A stretch of DNA of 64,000 bases from Gammaproteobacteria bacterium. Its GTDB lineage: Bacteria; Pseudomonadota; Gammaproteobacteria; Nevskiales; Nevskiaceae. Location of the stretch: the NCBI GenBank assembly GCA_026398875.1, contig JAPLSB010000019.1, positions 434,001 to 498,000 of the forward strand, written 5' to 3'. Of the stretch, positions 1 through 7,943 are shown in pieces (position 1 is the stretch's first letter; every line of letters starts with the position of its first letter). The notes beneath the pieces are model-generated. The model saw nothing but the letters and a program-made list of their open reading frames with translations. It was not told the origin of the DNA and searched no databases. The position numbers and the translations under genes are program-made.

Positions 1-1
1 C

Positions 2-748
2 ATCGACATCAAATGTCGCCAGGCCGGCCTGAAGCCGGCTTGCGCAGTGATCGTCGCGACGGTGCGGGCGATCAAGTTCCATGGCGGTGTCGCGATGCCG
101 GACATGGGCCGCGAAAACGTCGAAGCCGTGCGCGCTGGGCTGGCCAACCTGCAGAAGCACGTCAGCAATGTCCGCGAGGTCTATGGCCTGCCGTGCGTGG
201 TGTCGATCAACCATTTCACGGCCGATACGGCGGCTGAACTGGCGGTGATCCGCGACGCCTGTGCAGCGATGGGCGTGGCCTGTGTCGAAGCCCGACACTG
301 GGCCGACGGTGCAGCGGGCGCCGAAGCGCTGGCGCAGACCGTCGTCGCGCTGTGCGAAGCCAATGCCGCACCGGGTGCCACGCCGGTTTATGTCGATGAG
401 CTGCCGCTGCTGGCCAAGATCGAAGCGGTGGCGACGCGCGTCTACGGGGCGTCCGGTGTCAGTGCCGACACCAAGGTCAAAAAGCAGCTGAAGGAATGGG
501 CCGACGCCGGCTACGGCCACTTCCCGGTCTGCATTGCCAAGACCCAGTACTCGTTCTCGACCGACCCGAGTCTGAAAGGCGCACCCAGCGGCCATGTGCT
601 GCCGGTGCGCGAGGTGCGGCTATCGGCCGGAGCCGGCTTCATCGTCGCCGTCTGCGGCGAGATCATGACCATGCCGGGCCTGCCGGCGCGACCGGCAGCG
701 GAACTGATCGATGTCGATGCCGACGGCAATATCAGCGGGCTGTTCTAA
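2..748 (+). CDS. fhs: Formate-tetrahydrofolate ligase, C-terminal part (cut by window edge)
   Basis: The open frame enters from the left edge and ends at TAA 746-748. It encodes the last ~248 residues of 10-formyltetrahydrofolate synthetase, which joins formate to tetrahydrofolate using ATP in cytosolic one-carbon metabolism. Family-typical stretches are visible: an N-terminal IDIKCRQAGLKPACAV segment, VRAIKFHGG, the YGLPCVVSINHF block, AKTQYSFS, and the conserved C-terminus with the GFIVAVCGEIMTMPGLP block. The full protein is usually about 555 residues, so more than half lies outside the window. No frameshift is seen. Identification rests on motif recognition and is strong. Confidence 0.95.
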   Translation: MDIKCRQAGLKPACAVIVATVRAIKFHGGVAMPDMGRENVEAVRAGLANLQKHVSNVREVYGLPCVVSINHFTADTAAELAVIRDACAAMGVACVEARHWADGAAGAEALAQTVVALCEANAAPGATPVYVDELPLLAKIEAVATRVYGASGVSADTKVKKQLKEWADAGYGHFPVCIAKTQYSFSTDPSLKGAPSGHVLPVREVRLSAGAGFIVAVCGEIMTMPGLPARPAAELIDVDADGNISGLF

Positions 749-784
749 CCGTCACCCGCTCGCCTGTGGATCGGCTGGCGCGGA

Positions 785-867
785 CTGGATACCGGCTTTC
801 GCCGGTATGACTGTGGAAGATGGTCGCGTCCCTGTTCAGCCGTCATCCGGGCGAAAGCCGGAATCCA
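785..867. repeat. Intergenic inverted repeat (REP-like)
   Basis: Two arms of about 27 bases, 785-811 (core ccggctttcgccgg) and 841-867 (core cgggcgaaagccgg), are imperfect reverse complements around a ~29-base spacer. They sit between the convergent fhs and DUF2058 genes. This resembles the dispersed extragenic 'GGATTCCGGCTTTCGCCGGAATGAC' family common in proteobacterial genomes; it could also fold as a bidirectional transcription barrier. Confidence 0.6.
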
Positions 868-907
868 GCGCCATCAGCGCGAACGCTTCAGGCCGTCAAG
901 GCTGCGA

Positions 908-1468
908 TCACCAGATCAGATCGTCCGGCACCTTGTAGTCCTTGTAAGGATCGTTTTCGTCGACCTTGTCGGACTCGCGGTTGATCGTGGCCACAGCATT
1001 CGGATCGCGCTCGCGAATCTTGTCGCCAACCGCAGCCGGCACCAGAAAGTAACGGCCTTCGCAGCGAGCAATCGCCAGCCGGCCGTCGATGATCTGCGTG
1101 CGCAGTTCCGGCGTTACCGGGATGCGGCGGATGTTGTTCTTGCGGTCAGTGAAGTTGTAGAGCATTTCGCTCGCCACCGGCGGCAGCTTGTTGGCTTCGA
1201 CCAGCTGCTTGATCTCGGCGTACTTCGCCTTCAGCGCCTGCTTTTCCTTGGCCTTTTCCATCAGCTCGCGATCCTTCGCGGCCTTGGCCTGACGCGCCGC
1301 TTCGGCGGCCTTCAGCGCTTCGGCATTCGGCGCCTGAGCGGTCACCGGCTTGCCATGATTGTGCTGGCCGCGCGGCTTGTCCTTGCCGGTGGCGGCCTGC
1401 GCCTTCTCGGCCTGCTTCTTGGTGATCAGACCGGCCTGCAGCAGCTGGTCGCGCAGCGAAAGACTCAT
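908..1468 (-). CDS. DUF2058 family protein (YaiL-like)
   Basis: A 186-residue protein that starts MSLSLRDQLLQAGL, the usual N-terminus of the DUF2058 family (E. coli YaiL and relatives, sometimes labelled nucleoprotein/polynucleotide-associated). The frame stays open farther upstream, but that extension runs into an intergenic repeat and is not family-like, so ATG 1468 is preferred. Residues ~15-95 are charged and Lys/Ala/Glu-rich, probably helical or coiled coil. The C-terminal half (EMLYNFTDRKNNIRRIPV... GRLAIARCEGRYFLVP) is the conserved core. The molecular role is unknown; a nucleic-acid-associated function is only suggested by composition. It converges on fhs. Confidence 0.85.
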   Translation of the reverse strand: MSLSLRDQLLQAGLITKKQAEKAQAATGKDKPRGQHNHGKPVTAQAPNAEALKAAEAARQAKAAKDRELMEKAKEKQALKAKYAEIKQLVEANKLPPVASEMLYNFTDRKNNIRRIPVTPELRTQIIDGRLAIARCEGRYFLVPAAVGDKIRERDPNAVATINRESDKVDENDPYKDYKVPDDLIW

Positions 1469-1955
1469 GTCGTTGACTCGTGGAGCGTGGGAGCGGCGAC
1501 AAAAGCTTATCTCACGCGGAGAACGCGGAGGACGCAGAGAAAACTCGACAAGAAAAATCCTAGGCACAAAGGCACGAAGGTGAAAACCAAGGACACGAAG
1601 GGAGGCGACGCAAGGCTTTTCCTTTGTGCCCTTGCTGTTGCTGTTCTTCGTGCCGTTGTGCCCCGGAGCTTTTGGGGCTTGTCGATGACTAGCGCTTCGT
1701 GGGTGCGGCGACAAAAGCTTGTCTCACGCGGCGAACGCGGAGGACGTAGAGAAAAGCGACAAGAAAATCCGGAGCACAAAGGCACGAAGGTGAGAAGCAA
1801 GGACACGAAGGAAATCAGGAGAAGCTTTTCCTCTGTGTCCTTGCCTTGGCTGTCCTTCGTGCCTTTGTGCCCCGGAGCTTTGAGCTTTTCTCGCTTCCAG
1901 CTTTTCTCGCTTTCAGCTTTCCTCAGCGTTCTCCGCGTGAGCGATCGCTTTTCGG
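1469..1955. repeat. Tandem 212-bp palindromic repeat units
   Basis: This gene-free stretch of about 500 bases contains two direct copies of a ~212-base unit, 1469-1680 and 1681-~1892, that align from gtcg(t/a)tgact onward. Each copy holds the block ggcgacaaaagctt..tctcacgcgg and opposed arms: cacaaaggcacgaagg (near 1565 and 1777) against a 3' reverse complement such as ccttcgtgcctttgtg (near 1855). A partial third arm ends with agcgttctccgcgtgag. Each unit could form a long hairpin. Reading frames through it are repeat artefacts. A related element lies at about 3541-3712. Confidence 0.75.
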
Positions 1956-1967
1956 GCGCGTGCCCGC

Positions 1968-3488
1968 TCAGACCATCCGGTAATCGCGTTCGCGGAAGTT
2001 CGCCATCTGCCTGGCGAACTGGGTGGCGAAGCCCGGGAACATCGTCGAGTTGAAGCCGTCGGCCGACAGGTACCAGCTCTTGCAGCCGGAGTTCCAGTTG
2101 GTCTTCGCCAGCCGCTTCTGGATGTCGACGTTGAACGCCTTCTGCGCATCGGCACGGACGTCGATGTACTTGAGATTGGCCGCGGCCCGCTTGCCGATCG
2201 AGCGGACGATGTAGGCGATCTGCGATTCCATGTAGACCAATGCGGAATTGTGGCCGGGGCCGGAGTTCGGTCCGAACGTGAAATACAGGTTCGGGTAGCC
2301 GGACACCTGCACGCTCTTGTAGGCCTGCGCCCCGCCCGCCCATTCGGCGTTCAGGTCGCGACCGCCAAGGCCGTGCACCGGGAACGGGGTGCCGTTCTTC
2401 GATACCTCGAAGCCGGTCGCGAAGACGATGCAGTCGACCTGATGCTCGATGCCTTCGACACTGCGGATGCCCTTCTCCGAAAGATTGGCGATCGGCCAGG
2501 AAATCAGTTCGCAGTTCGGCTTCTGCAGCGCCGGGTAGTAATCATTGGTCATCAGCACACGCTTGCAGCCGATCTTGAAGTCCGGCGTCAGCTGGCGGCG
2601 CAGCCAGGCGTCCTTGACCTGCGCTTCGCGAAAGCGGTTGCCGAGCATTTCCAGCGCTCGGGTCATCGGCGTGTTCCAGATCATGCCGAGCGCCATTGAC
2701 TCGTGGATCCAGTACATCGCTTCGCGGACCGCGGTCTGCGAGACCGGCAGCTTCGCGAACAGCGTCTTGGCCCACTCCGGCGACTGGAAGTCCAGACGCG
2801 GCAGCACCCAGCCCGGTGTGCGCTGGAACACCTTGACCTTGTCGGCCACCTTGACCAGTTCCGGAATGATCTGCACGGCCGACGCGCCCGTGCCGATCAC
2901 GGCCACTCGCTTGCCAGTGAAGTCATACGAATGATCCCAGCGAGCGCTGTGGATCTTCTTGCCGGTGAAGCTTTCGATGCCGCGAATGTTCGGGAAGCCG
3001 GCGTTCGACAACGGCCCCTGCGCCATCACCACCGAGCGCGCCTTGATTGGCTCGCGGCCGGTCAAGGTGACGGTCCACACGCCTTCGCCGCCATCGAAAT
3101 CCAGCGCTTCGACGTTGTGCTCGAAGCGGATCAGCGGCAGCAGATCGTGATCGCGTGCCAGCCCCTTGATGTAGCCGAGGATTTCTCGGCTGCCCGAGTA
3201 GCCACGCGACCACGCCGGATTCTGGGCGAACGAGAACGAATACAGGTTCGACGGAATGTCGCAGGCCGCGCCCGGGTACTGGTTGTCGCGCCAGGTGCCG
3301 CCGACCTCGGTGCCGCGCTCGACGATCGCGATGTCGGTGATGCCAGCCTTTCGCAGCTGAATCGCGCTGCCGAGACCGGCGAAGCCGGCACCGACGATCA
3401 CGACCTCGACCACCTTCACTGCAGATGGATCAGCCGCCTTGCGGGAACGGCGGCCGGCGTCGGGGGCTTTGTCGAGGTACTGGGTCAT
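1968..3488 (-). CDS. Flavin-containing monooxygenase, Baeyer-Villiger type
   Basis: A 506-residue FAD/NADPH-dependent monooxygenase. Residues 33-40 (GAGFAGLG) form the FAD Rossmann motif, residues 174-185 match the Baeyer-Villiger fingerprint FxGxxxHxxxWD, and GTGASAVQ at ~199 is the NADPH-binding Rossmann motif. Length is normal for bacterial enzymes that insert oxygen next to a ketone in cyclic ketones, steroids or long-chain ketones; the substrate cannot be read from sequence. It is the last gene of a leftward group with a diiron protein, an SDR and a PF10118 hydrolase, but a 247-base gap with a palindromic repeat separates it from them, and repeat DNA lies on both sides. It may therefore be transcribed separately. 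Confidence 0.9.
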   Translation of the reverse strand: MTQYLDKAPDAGRRSRKAADPSAVKVVEVVIVGAGFAGLGSAIQLRKAGITDIAIVERGTEVGGTWRDNQYPGAACDIPSNLYSFSFAQNPAWSRGYSGSREILGYIKGLARDHDLLPLIRFEHNVEALDFDGGEGVWTVTLTGREPIKARSVVMAQGPLSNAGFPNIRGIESFTGKKIHSARWDHSYDFTGKRVAVIGTGASAVQIIPELVKVADKVKVFQRTPGWVLPRLDFQSPEWAKTLFAKLPVSQTAVREAMYWIHESMALGMIWNTPMTRALEMLGNRFREAQVKDAWLRRQLTPDFKIGCKRVLMTNDYYPALQKPNCELISWPIANLSEKGIRSVEGIEHQVDCIVFATGFEVSKNGTPFPVHGLGGRDLNAEWAGGAQAYKSVQVSGYPNLYFTFGPNSGPGHNSALVYMESQIAYIVRSIGKRAAANLKYIDVRADAQKAFNVDIQKRLAKTNWNSGCKSWYLSADGFNSTMFPGFATQFARQMANFRERDYRMV

Positions 3489-3540
3489 GGCGATTTCCTG
3501 CGGGTACGGGTGACGTGAGTCGAAAGAAGCGGGATCAAAA

Positions 3541-3712
3541 GTTCAACGCAAAGGCGCGAAGAGAAAAGAAAGGACGCAAAGAAAGAAAATCGTGAAGAAC
3601 GAGGCGAAGCTGAAATTGCCGCTCTCGGGGTTTCTTTGTTGATTGCCTTTCTTTTACTTTGCGTCCTCATGTTTGCCGTTCTTTGCGCCTTTGCGTTTAA
3701 CGGTTGAAGTTG
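3541..3712. repeat. Long imperfect inverted repeat upstream of the monooxygenase
   Basis: Opposed arms are visible: aacgcaaaggcgcgaag (3545-3561) against ctttgcgcctttgcgttt (about 3681-3698), and aggacgcaaag (~3571) against ctttgcgtcct (3657-3667). The element could fold into a ~170-base hairpin. Its architecture parallels the units at 1469-1955 (an 'aaaggc-cgaag' arm followed by a 'gga-acgcaaag/acacgaag' arm), although the sequence family differs. No coding sequence is supported inside it. Confidence 0.7.
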
Positions 3713-3735
3713 CCTTGAAGCAGGCGTGCGCGAAA

Positions 3736-4674
3736 TCAGGCCGCCGTCTTCCAGGTCAGGCCCTTGACCCAGGTCGGCGTCGCCTTCAGCAAACGGCGCG
3801 GATAGAAATCGGTCAGCCGCACCAGCGCATCGACCGGCACGTGGTAGAACGACTTGCGGTCGACGACCATCGCCGACTGGTGGCTGATGATCTGGAACCA
3901 GGGATTGCGCCGGCCCTGCTCGGTGCGGCCGCCGATGCGCTTGTACTTGTTCATCGCCTCGTACAGGCGCTCTTCCTTGAGGCCGAGCTTCACCAGGTTG
4001 TCGCGCATGCGGTTCAGCAGCGGCAGATAGGCGGCGATGCCGATGATCAGCTTCGGGTTCAGCAAGTTGCCGGCCGCCTTGACCAGAAGCTGGTGCAGCT
4101 TGCCGTGGCCCATCACCTCGAGCATGTGGAAGCCGACGCCGAGATGGCGCGCCTCGTCCTCGTTGATCTTCTCGAACGCGGCGTGGCAGACCGGGTCCTG
4201 CACCGTGTCGAGCAGGAACTTGCACAGCGCCCCGTCCAGCGCGATCTCCAGGCTCGGGATCACCGAGCCGAGCACTTCGATCGGCATCTCGTCGCTGTAG
4301 GTGTCGAGCCAGTCGATGACCAGCCGCAGGTTGATGTTCGGCTCCGGCAGGATCGGGTTGTCGGCATCGCCTTCGAGCATGCCCCAGCGCTTCATCAGCG
4401 CCATCTCGACATTGGCGTGGCGCTGCTCTTCAGCGTGGAAGTAGCGATAGATCTCGGCCAGCGTGTCGTCCGGCGCCTTCTTGGCCATCGCGGCAAACGC
4501 GCGCGCGCCGACGTGCTCGATCCACATCAGGTCAGCCATGAACACCTTGAGCTTGGCGTACAGCTCCGGATCGCCGGTGACCAGCTCGGCACCCGGCGCA
4601 TCCCAGTCGATGTCGGCCAGCGCCCACTGGGTGTTCTTGATCTTGGCCAGCATCTTCGCGGTATCGAGTTGCAT
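3736..4674 (-). CDS. Ferritin-like diiron-carboxylate protein
   Basis: A 312-residue soluble, mostly helical protein. Four helix segments carry metal-ligand-like motifs: WIEHVGARAF, HAEEQRHAN (ExxxH), SLEIALDGAL and NEDEARHLG (ExxRH). This is the pattern of ferritin-like non-haem diiron proteins (hydroxylases, desaturases, oxidases). No close functional family is recognised, so the substrate is unknown. Its C-terminal third (NPWFQIISHQSAMVVDRKSFYHVP) is not part of the four-helix core. It lies 39 bases downstream of the SDR gene and is probably co-transcribed with it; an oxygenase role in lipid or hydrocarbon metabolism is inferred from the company it keeps. Confidence 0.8.
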   Translation of the reverse strand: MQLDTAKMLAKIKNTQWALADIDWDAPGAELVTGDPELYAKLKVFMADLMWIEHVGARAFAAMAKKAPDDTLAEIYRYFHAEEQRHANVEMALMKRWGMLEGDADNPILPEPNINLRLVIDWLDTYSDEMPIEVLGSVIPSLEIALDGALCKFLLDTVQDPVCHAAFEKINEDEARHLGVGFHMLEVMGHGKLHQLLVKAAGNLLNPKLIIGIAAYLPLLNRMRDNLVKLGLKEERLYEAMNKYKRIGGRTEQGRRNPWFQIISHQSAMVVDRKSFYHVPVDALVRLTDFYPRRLLKATPTWVKGLTWKTAA

Positions 4675-4713
4675 CGGAGACTCCTCCAGTTGTTATGAGA
4701 ATGAATTCGGGGA

Positions 4714-5541
4714 TCAGGCTTTCGCCGTCATCAAGCGGTTGAGCACGCCGGCGCCGCGGGCGTACAGGCCCGGCGCCAGGCGCTTCATGCGCCAGATCGC
4801 GCGCGCTTCGAGCTGCGGCAGCACGTACAGCTGATTGCGATCGAGCGCGTCGAGCGTCTGCTTGGCGACACCGTCGGCTTCGATACCGGTCCAGCGCATG
4901 ACCTTCTCGGCGAAGCCGGAAGTGCCGGCGTCGATCCGGCCGTCCTTGACGATGTTCGTCTTGACGAATGTCGGACACAGGGCCGTGATGTGGATGCCGC
5001 TGCCTTGCAGCTCGGCTGCCATCGTTTCGCTGAGCGCAAGCACGGCGGCCTTCGACACGTTGTATGGGCCCATCATTGGCGCGGCGGCGAAGCTCGCCGT
5101 GGAGCCGACATTGATGATTCCGCCCCGCCCTGCAGCGCGAAGCCTGGGCGCGAAAACATGGCAGCCGTGAATCACGCCCCAGAGGTTGACGCCAAGCACC
5201 CAGTTCCAGTCTTCCATCGACGTGGCACCGACCGGCTTGCCACCGGCGCCGACACCGGCGTTGTTGATGACCACGGACGCCGGCCCGTTGAACCAGGCCT
5301 CGGCCTGCGCCGCCAGTGCTTCGACTTCCTCGACCTTCGAGACATCGCAGCGCAGCGCCGTGCCCGTCGATCCGAAGCTTTCGATCAGCTTCACGGTCTC
5401 GTTCGCTGCCGCGGCATTGATGTCGGCGCAAACCACACGACTGCCGCGGCGTGCGAGTTCCAGCGCGAACGCGCGGCCAATGCCGCTGCCGGCACCGGTA
5501 ACGACGGCAGTGGCTTCGCGAGTGATCTTGTGTCGGACCAT
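4714..5541 (-). CDS. SDR family NAD(P)-dependent oxidoreductase
   Basis: A 275-residue classical short-chain dehydrogenase/reductase. The cofactor motif TGAGSGIG is at residues 15-22, NNAG at 93-96, and the catalytic Ser147, Tyr160 and Lys164 (YNVSK) are in place. Asp40 after beta-2 (CADIN) favours NAD(H). A C-terminal extension of ~60 residues past the catalytic core is typical of SDRs that act on hydrophobic alcohols or ketones. It follows the PF10118 gene after 120 bases and precedes the diiron gene, so it probably supplies the alcohol/ketone oxidation step in the same pathway as the monooxygenase. Substrate is not determinable. Confidence 0.92.
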   Translation of the reverse strand: MVRHKITREATAVVTGAGSGIGRAFALELARRGSRVVCADINAAAANETVKLIESFGSTGTALRCDVSKVEEVEALAAQAEAWFNGPASVVINNAGVGAGGKPVGATSMEDWNWVLGVNLWGVIHGCHVFAPRLRAAGRGGIINVGSTASFAAAPMMGPYNVSKAAVLALSETMAAELQGSGIHITALCPTFVKTNIVKDGRIDAGTSGFAEKVMRWTGIEADGVAKQTLDALDRNQLYVLPQLEARAIWRMKRLAPGLYARGAGVLNRLMTAKA

Positions 5542-5661
5542 GGGCTGCTCGAAGGGGTTGATTGCGGACGCAGAACTCCCGTCGGGCTGTCAGGCAGCCC
5601 GCTTGGGAGATCAGCAGAGGGAGCCGGCCGCCGGGCCGTTCGAAGCTCGGCGGCCAGCGGC

Positions 5662-6558
5662 TTACGCGGCCTTCAGGTAAGCCGCTCGCGGCGTTCGGAA
5701 GGCTTCGGTGAAGGCTTCGACTTCGGCCAGGTAGTGGCTGTTGTCGTCATCCCACGGATGGAAATCCGGGCGGAAGTAGTCGAACCAAGGACGCACCATC
5801 TTGCGCAGGAAGCCGACCTCGCCGAACGCCAGGCGATAGAACGACGACCAGCCCTTGCGATCGGTCAACTTGCCTTCCTGACGCACGAAATTGAGGAAGT
5901 GCGGCGCCACCATCGCCCAGAAGATCGACGTCGCCAGCACCAGGCCGAACGCGCGCACGGTATAGGCCAGCGGGCCCTTGCCCTGCGTCGCTTCCCAGAC
6001 GTCGTAGGCCACGCCCTTGTGCTCGGTTTCCTCGAGCGCGTGCCAGCGCCACAGCGACGCGTAGCCGCGCTCCGCGTTCTCGCTGACCCGTGGCTCCTTC
6101 AGCAGCCCGTCGGCCATGATCGCGGTGATGTGTTCAAGCGCAATCGTCGCCGACAGACGCATCGCCGGCGGCGTGTTGCCCTGCATCCAGTCGAGCAGCG
6201 CCTTGACCCGCTTTTCGAACACCGCCGCCGACGGCAGGCGCTTGATGACGCGATCGTTGTATTCGTCGTGCTCGCGGCCGTGCATCGCTTCCTGACCGAT
6301 GAATGCGGTGGCAGCCTTCTTCAGATCGGGATCGGTGATCTGGTCGCGGTAGTGGCGGACGGCGTCGATGAAGAAGCGCTCGCCAACCGGAATCACCAGC
6401 GACATGGTGTTCATCAGATGCGTGAACTGCACGCCGCCATCGCCAATCCAGTCATGCGCGCGTTCGGCAGGCAGCGGGAACTGCGCGTCGCGGCGAACCG
6501 GCATCACGGACTTCGACTTGGCGTTGCGGGCGGGCTTCTGGCTGTGGGTGGTGCTCAT
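5662..6558 (-). CDS. Metal-dependent hydrolase, PF10118 family
   Basis: A 298-residue protein starting MSTTHSQKPARN. The start at 6558 is chosen because an AGGAG Shine-Dalgarno lies just upstream; a longer in-frame start would overlap the operator. Residues resemble the PF10118 'predicted metal-dependent hydrolase' family: GERFFIDAVRHY, IGQEAMHGREHDEYN, ALEHITAIMADGLL and ALEETEHKGVAYDVW. The repeated Glu/His pairs suggest a ferritin-like dimetal centre, although enzymatic activity is not established for the family. It heads the leftward group and is divergent from a TetR regulator with a perfect palindrome between them, so repression by that regulator is likely. Confidence 0.85.
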   Translation of the reverse strand: MSTTHSQKPARNAKSKSVMPVRRDAQFPLPAERAHDWIGDGGVQFTHLMNTMSLVIPVGERFFIDAVRHYRDQITDPDLKKAATAFIGQEAMHGREHDEYNDRVIKRLPSAAVFEKRVKALLDWMQGNTPPAMRLSATIALEHITAIMADGLLKEPRVSENAERGYASLWRWHALEETEHKGVAYDVWEATQGKGPLAYTVRAFGLVLATSIFWAMVAPHFLNFVRQEGKLTDRKGWSSFYRLAFGEVGFLRKMVRPWFDYFRPDFHPWDDDNSHYLAEVEAFTEAFRTPRAAYLKAA

Positions 6559-6610
6559 CTTCTGTCTCCTGTGGAACCCCGAAAAAGGCAGGCCTTCATC
6601 GGGTATACAA

Positions 6611-6633
6611 TCGTCTACCTGCACAGTAGACGA
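6611..6633. promoter_or_regulatory. TetR-type operator palindrome
   Basis: A perfect inverted repeat tcgtctac-N7-gtagacga lies midway between the divergent PF10118 gene and the TetR gene. Related half-sites (gtagac at ~6636, cgtctgtg at ~6656) follow it. Position and symmetry fit an operator that controls both directions. Confidence 0.7.
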
Positions 6634-6697
6634 CTGTAGACAACGACGTCAACATCGTCTGTGACATTATTTGATGGCAATAATATAAACCCCTGAT

Positions 6698-7426
6698 ATG
6701 GCGAAAACTTCAGACGGTCGCGGCAACAAGGACAAGCCCGTCGAGCGTTCGACGAACGGCCGTCAGAAGCTGATGGAAGCGGCACTGGAACTGGCTGCGA
6801 CCACCCGCAGCCTGGCGTCGCTCGGCCTGCGGGAAGTGGCCCGGCATGCCGGTCTGAACCCGAACACGTTCTATCGCCACTTCAAGGATTTCGATGACCT
6901 GGGCGTGGCGATGCTCGACGAGCTGGGTACCGAGCTCCGTGCGGGGCTGCGTGAAGCGCGGATGCGGCCAGCGAAGAAGGGCTTCCGGCTGTCCGACTTC
7001 TCGAACCCGGCCGAGGGCCTCGCACAGGCACAGGCACTGGCTCGCGAATCGGTCGGCCTGGTGCTCGATTTCGTGATGGATCACCGCGAGGCCTATACCG
7101 TCGGCATCCGCGAACTGCATGGCACCAGCGCGGTGATGCGCCAGGCGATGCAGGGATTGCTCGATGGCATCGCCACCGACATGACCGAAGACCTGCTCGG
7201 TGTTCTGATGCTGCCGGCGGTCTCGCACGAGGAGTTGACCGCCGTGGCGCGCGTGATCGTGCGCCAGATGGTGTTTTTCTCGATGGATTATCTGGAGCAG
7301 CCGTCTCGGCACGCCGAAATCAAGCGCGAGGCCGAGCGCTTCATCCTGCTGCTGTTCTGGGGTGCGATCGCGGCCCGCGCTCCGGATCTGCTGTCGCAGG
7401 CCAACCTCAAGTTTCCGAAGGTCTGA
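6698..7426 (+). CDS. TetR/AcrR transcriptional regulator, FabR-like
   Basis: A 242-residue repressor. The N-terminal helix-turn-helix LGLREVARHAGLNPNTFYRHFKDFDDLG (about residues 45-75) is close to FabR, the regulator of unsaturated fatty acid synthesis, and the C-terminal ligand domain is also of that general type. It is divergent from the PF10118-SDR-diiron-monooxygenase group and probably represses that group and itself through the palindrome at 6611-6633, with an acyl chain or hydrophobic substrate as a plausible effector. The homology call comes from motif resemblance only; true FabR orthology is doubtful because no fab gene is adjacent. Confidence 0.85.
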   Translation: MAKTSDGRGNKDKPVERSTNGRQKLMEAALELAATTRSLASLGLREVARHAGLNPNTFYRHFKDFDDLGVAMLDELGTELRAGLREARMRPAKKGFRLSDFSNPAEGLAQAQALARESVGLVLDFVMDHREAYTVGIRELHGTSAVMRQAMQGLLDGIATDMTEDLLGVLMLPAVSHEELTAVARVIVRQMVFFSMDYLEQPSRHAEIKREAERFILLLFWGAIAARAPDLLSQANLKFPKV

Positions 7427-7465
7427 CGCGTCGTCGCCAGCGTCGATCGGAACGCCAGCCAGCGA

Positions 7466-7666
7466 TCAGGCGGAAACTCGCCGCTCCACTGCATCGGCAC
7501 GCTTCACCGCATCGACGAAATCGTTGGGCCGCACGACGATCGGGTGGTTACAGCCGTCGCAGGCCAATTCGTCGTGCTCTTTCAACCAGCCGAGCAACGC
7601 TGCCTTGATCTGGCCGCAATGCTCGCAACGCAGCCCTATCAGTTGGCTGTCGGTCTTCGTCTTCAT
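7466..7666 (-). CDS. Small zinc-ribbon protein
   Basis: A 66-residue protein starting MKTKTDSQ. Two knuckles, CEHCG and CDGCN about 23 residues apart, form a probable four-cysteine zinc ribbon. No enzymatic domain is present. The frame could begin 21 codons earlier, but ATG 7666 gives the natural start before the first knuckle. It stands alone, convergent with the TetR gene. Function is unknown; small zinc ribbons often bind nucleic acid or proteins. Confidence 0.65.
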   Translation of the reverse strand: MKTKTDSQLIGLRCEHCGQIKAALLGWLKEHDELACDGCNHPIVVRPNDFVDAVKRADAVERRVSA

Positions 7667-7854
7667 CGTGAGGGGCCGGCGGGAATGACGTTCGCAAGCG
7701 TAACCAGTCAAGCGAATCGGGTCAGCCACCAGCCATCAGATGACAGATTGATGACAGCTTGCGAACGCGGGCCCTGCCCCTGTCCGCATAGCCGTTCCTG
7801 ACTTCACCGCGTTCAGCGCGACCGTCGGCCCAGGCACTCGATGCATTTCAGCGC

Positions 7855-7894
7855 AAAAAAAAGAACCCCCGTTTCCATGAGGAAACGGGGGTTC
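7855..7894 (-). terminator. Rho-independent terminator of the puf operon
   Basis: A 14-bp perfect stem (gaacccccgtttcc/ggaaacgggggttc) with a 4-base loop is followed on the minus strand by a run of eight T. It lies 50 bases past the pufC stop and closes the leftward bch-puf transcript. Confidence 0.95.
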
Positions 7895-7943
7895 AGGCCA
7901 GCTCCGACGGCAGTGCTACCGCCGGTGCTGTTGCTGCGGAGCT

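Noticed and set aside
1355-2053. Plus-strand frames through the repeat region
   Set aside because: They consist of translated 212-base repeat units, and are shared with neither DUF2058 nor the monooxygenase families.
4990-6639. 549-codon plus-strand reading frame over the SDR and PF10118 genes
   Set aside because: Low-complexity Arg/Gly/Gln composition, no motifs, antisense to two genes with clear family signatures; a typical high-GC shadow frame.
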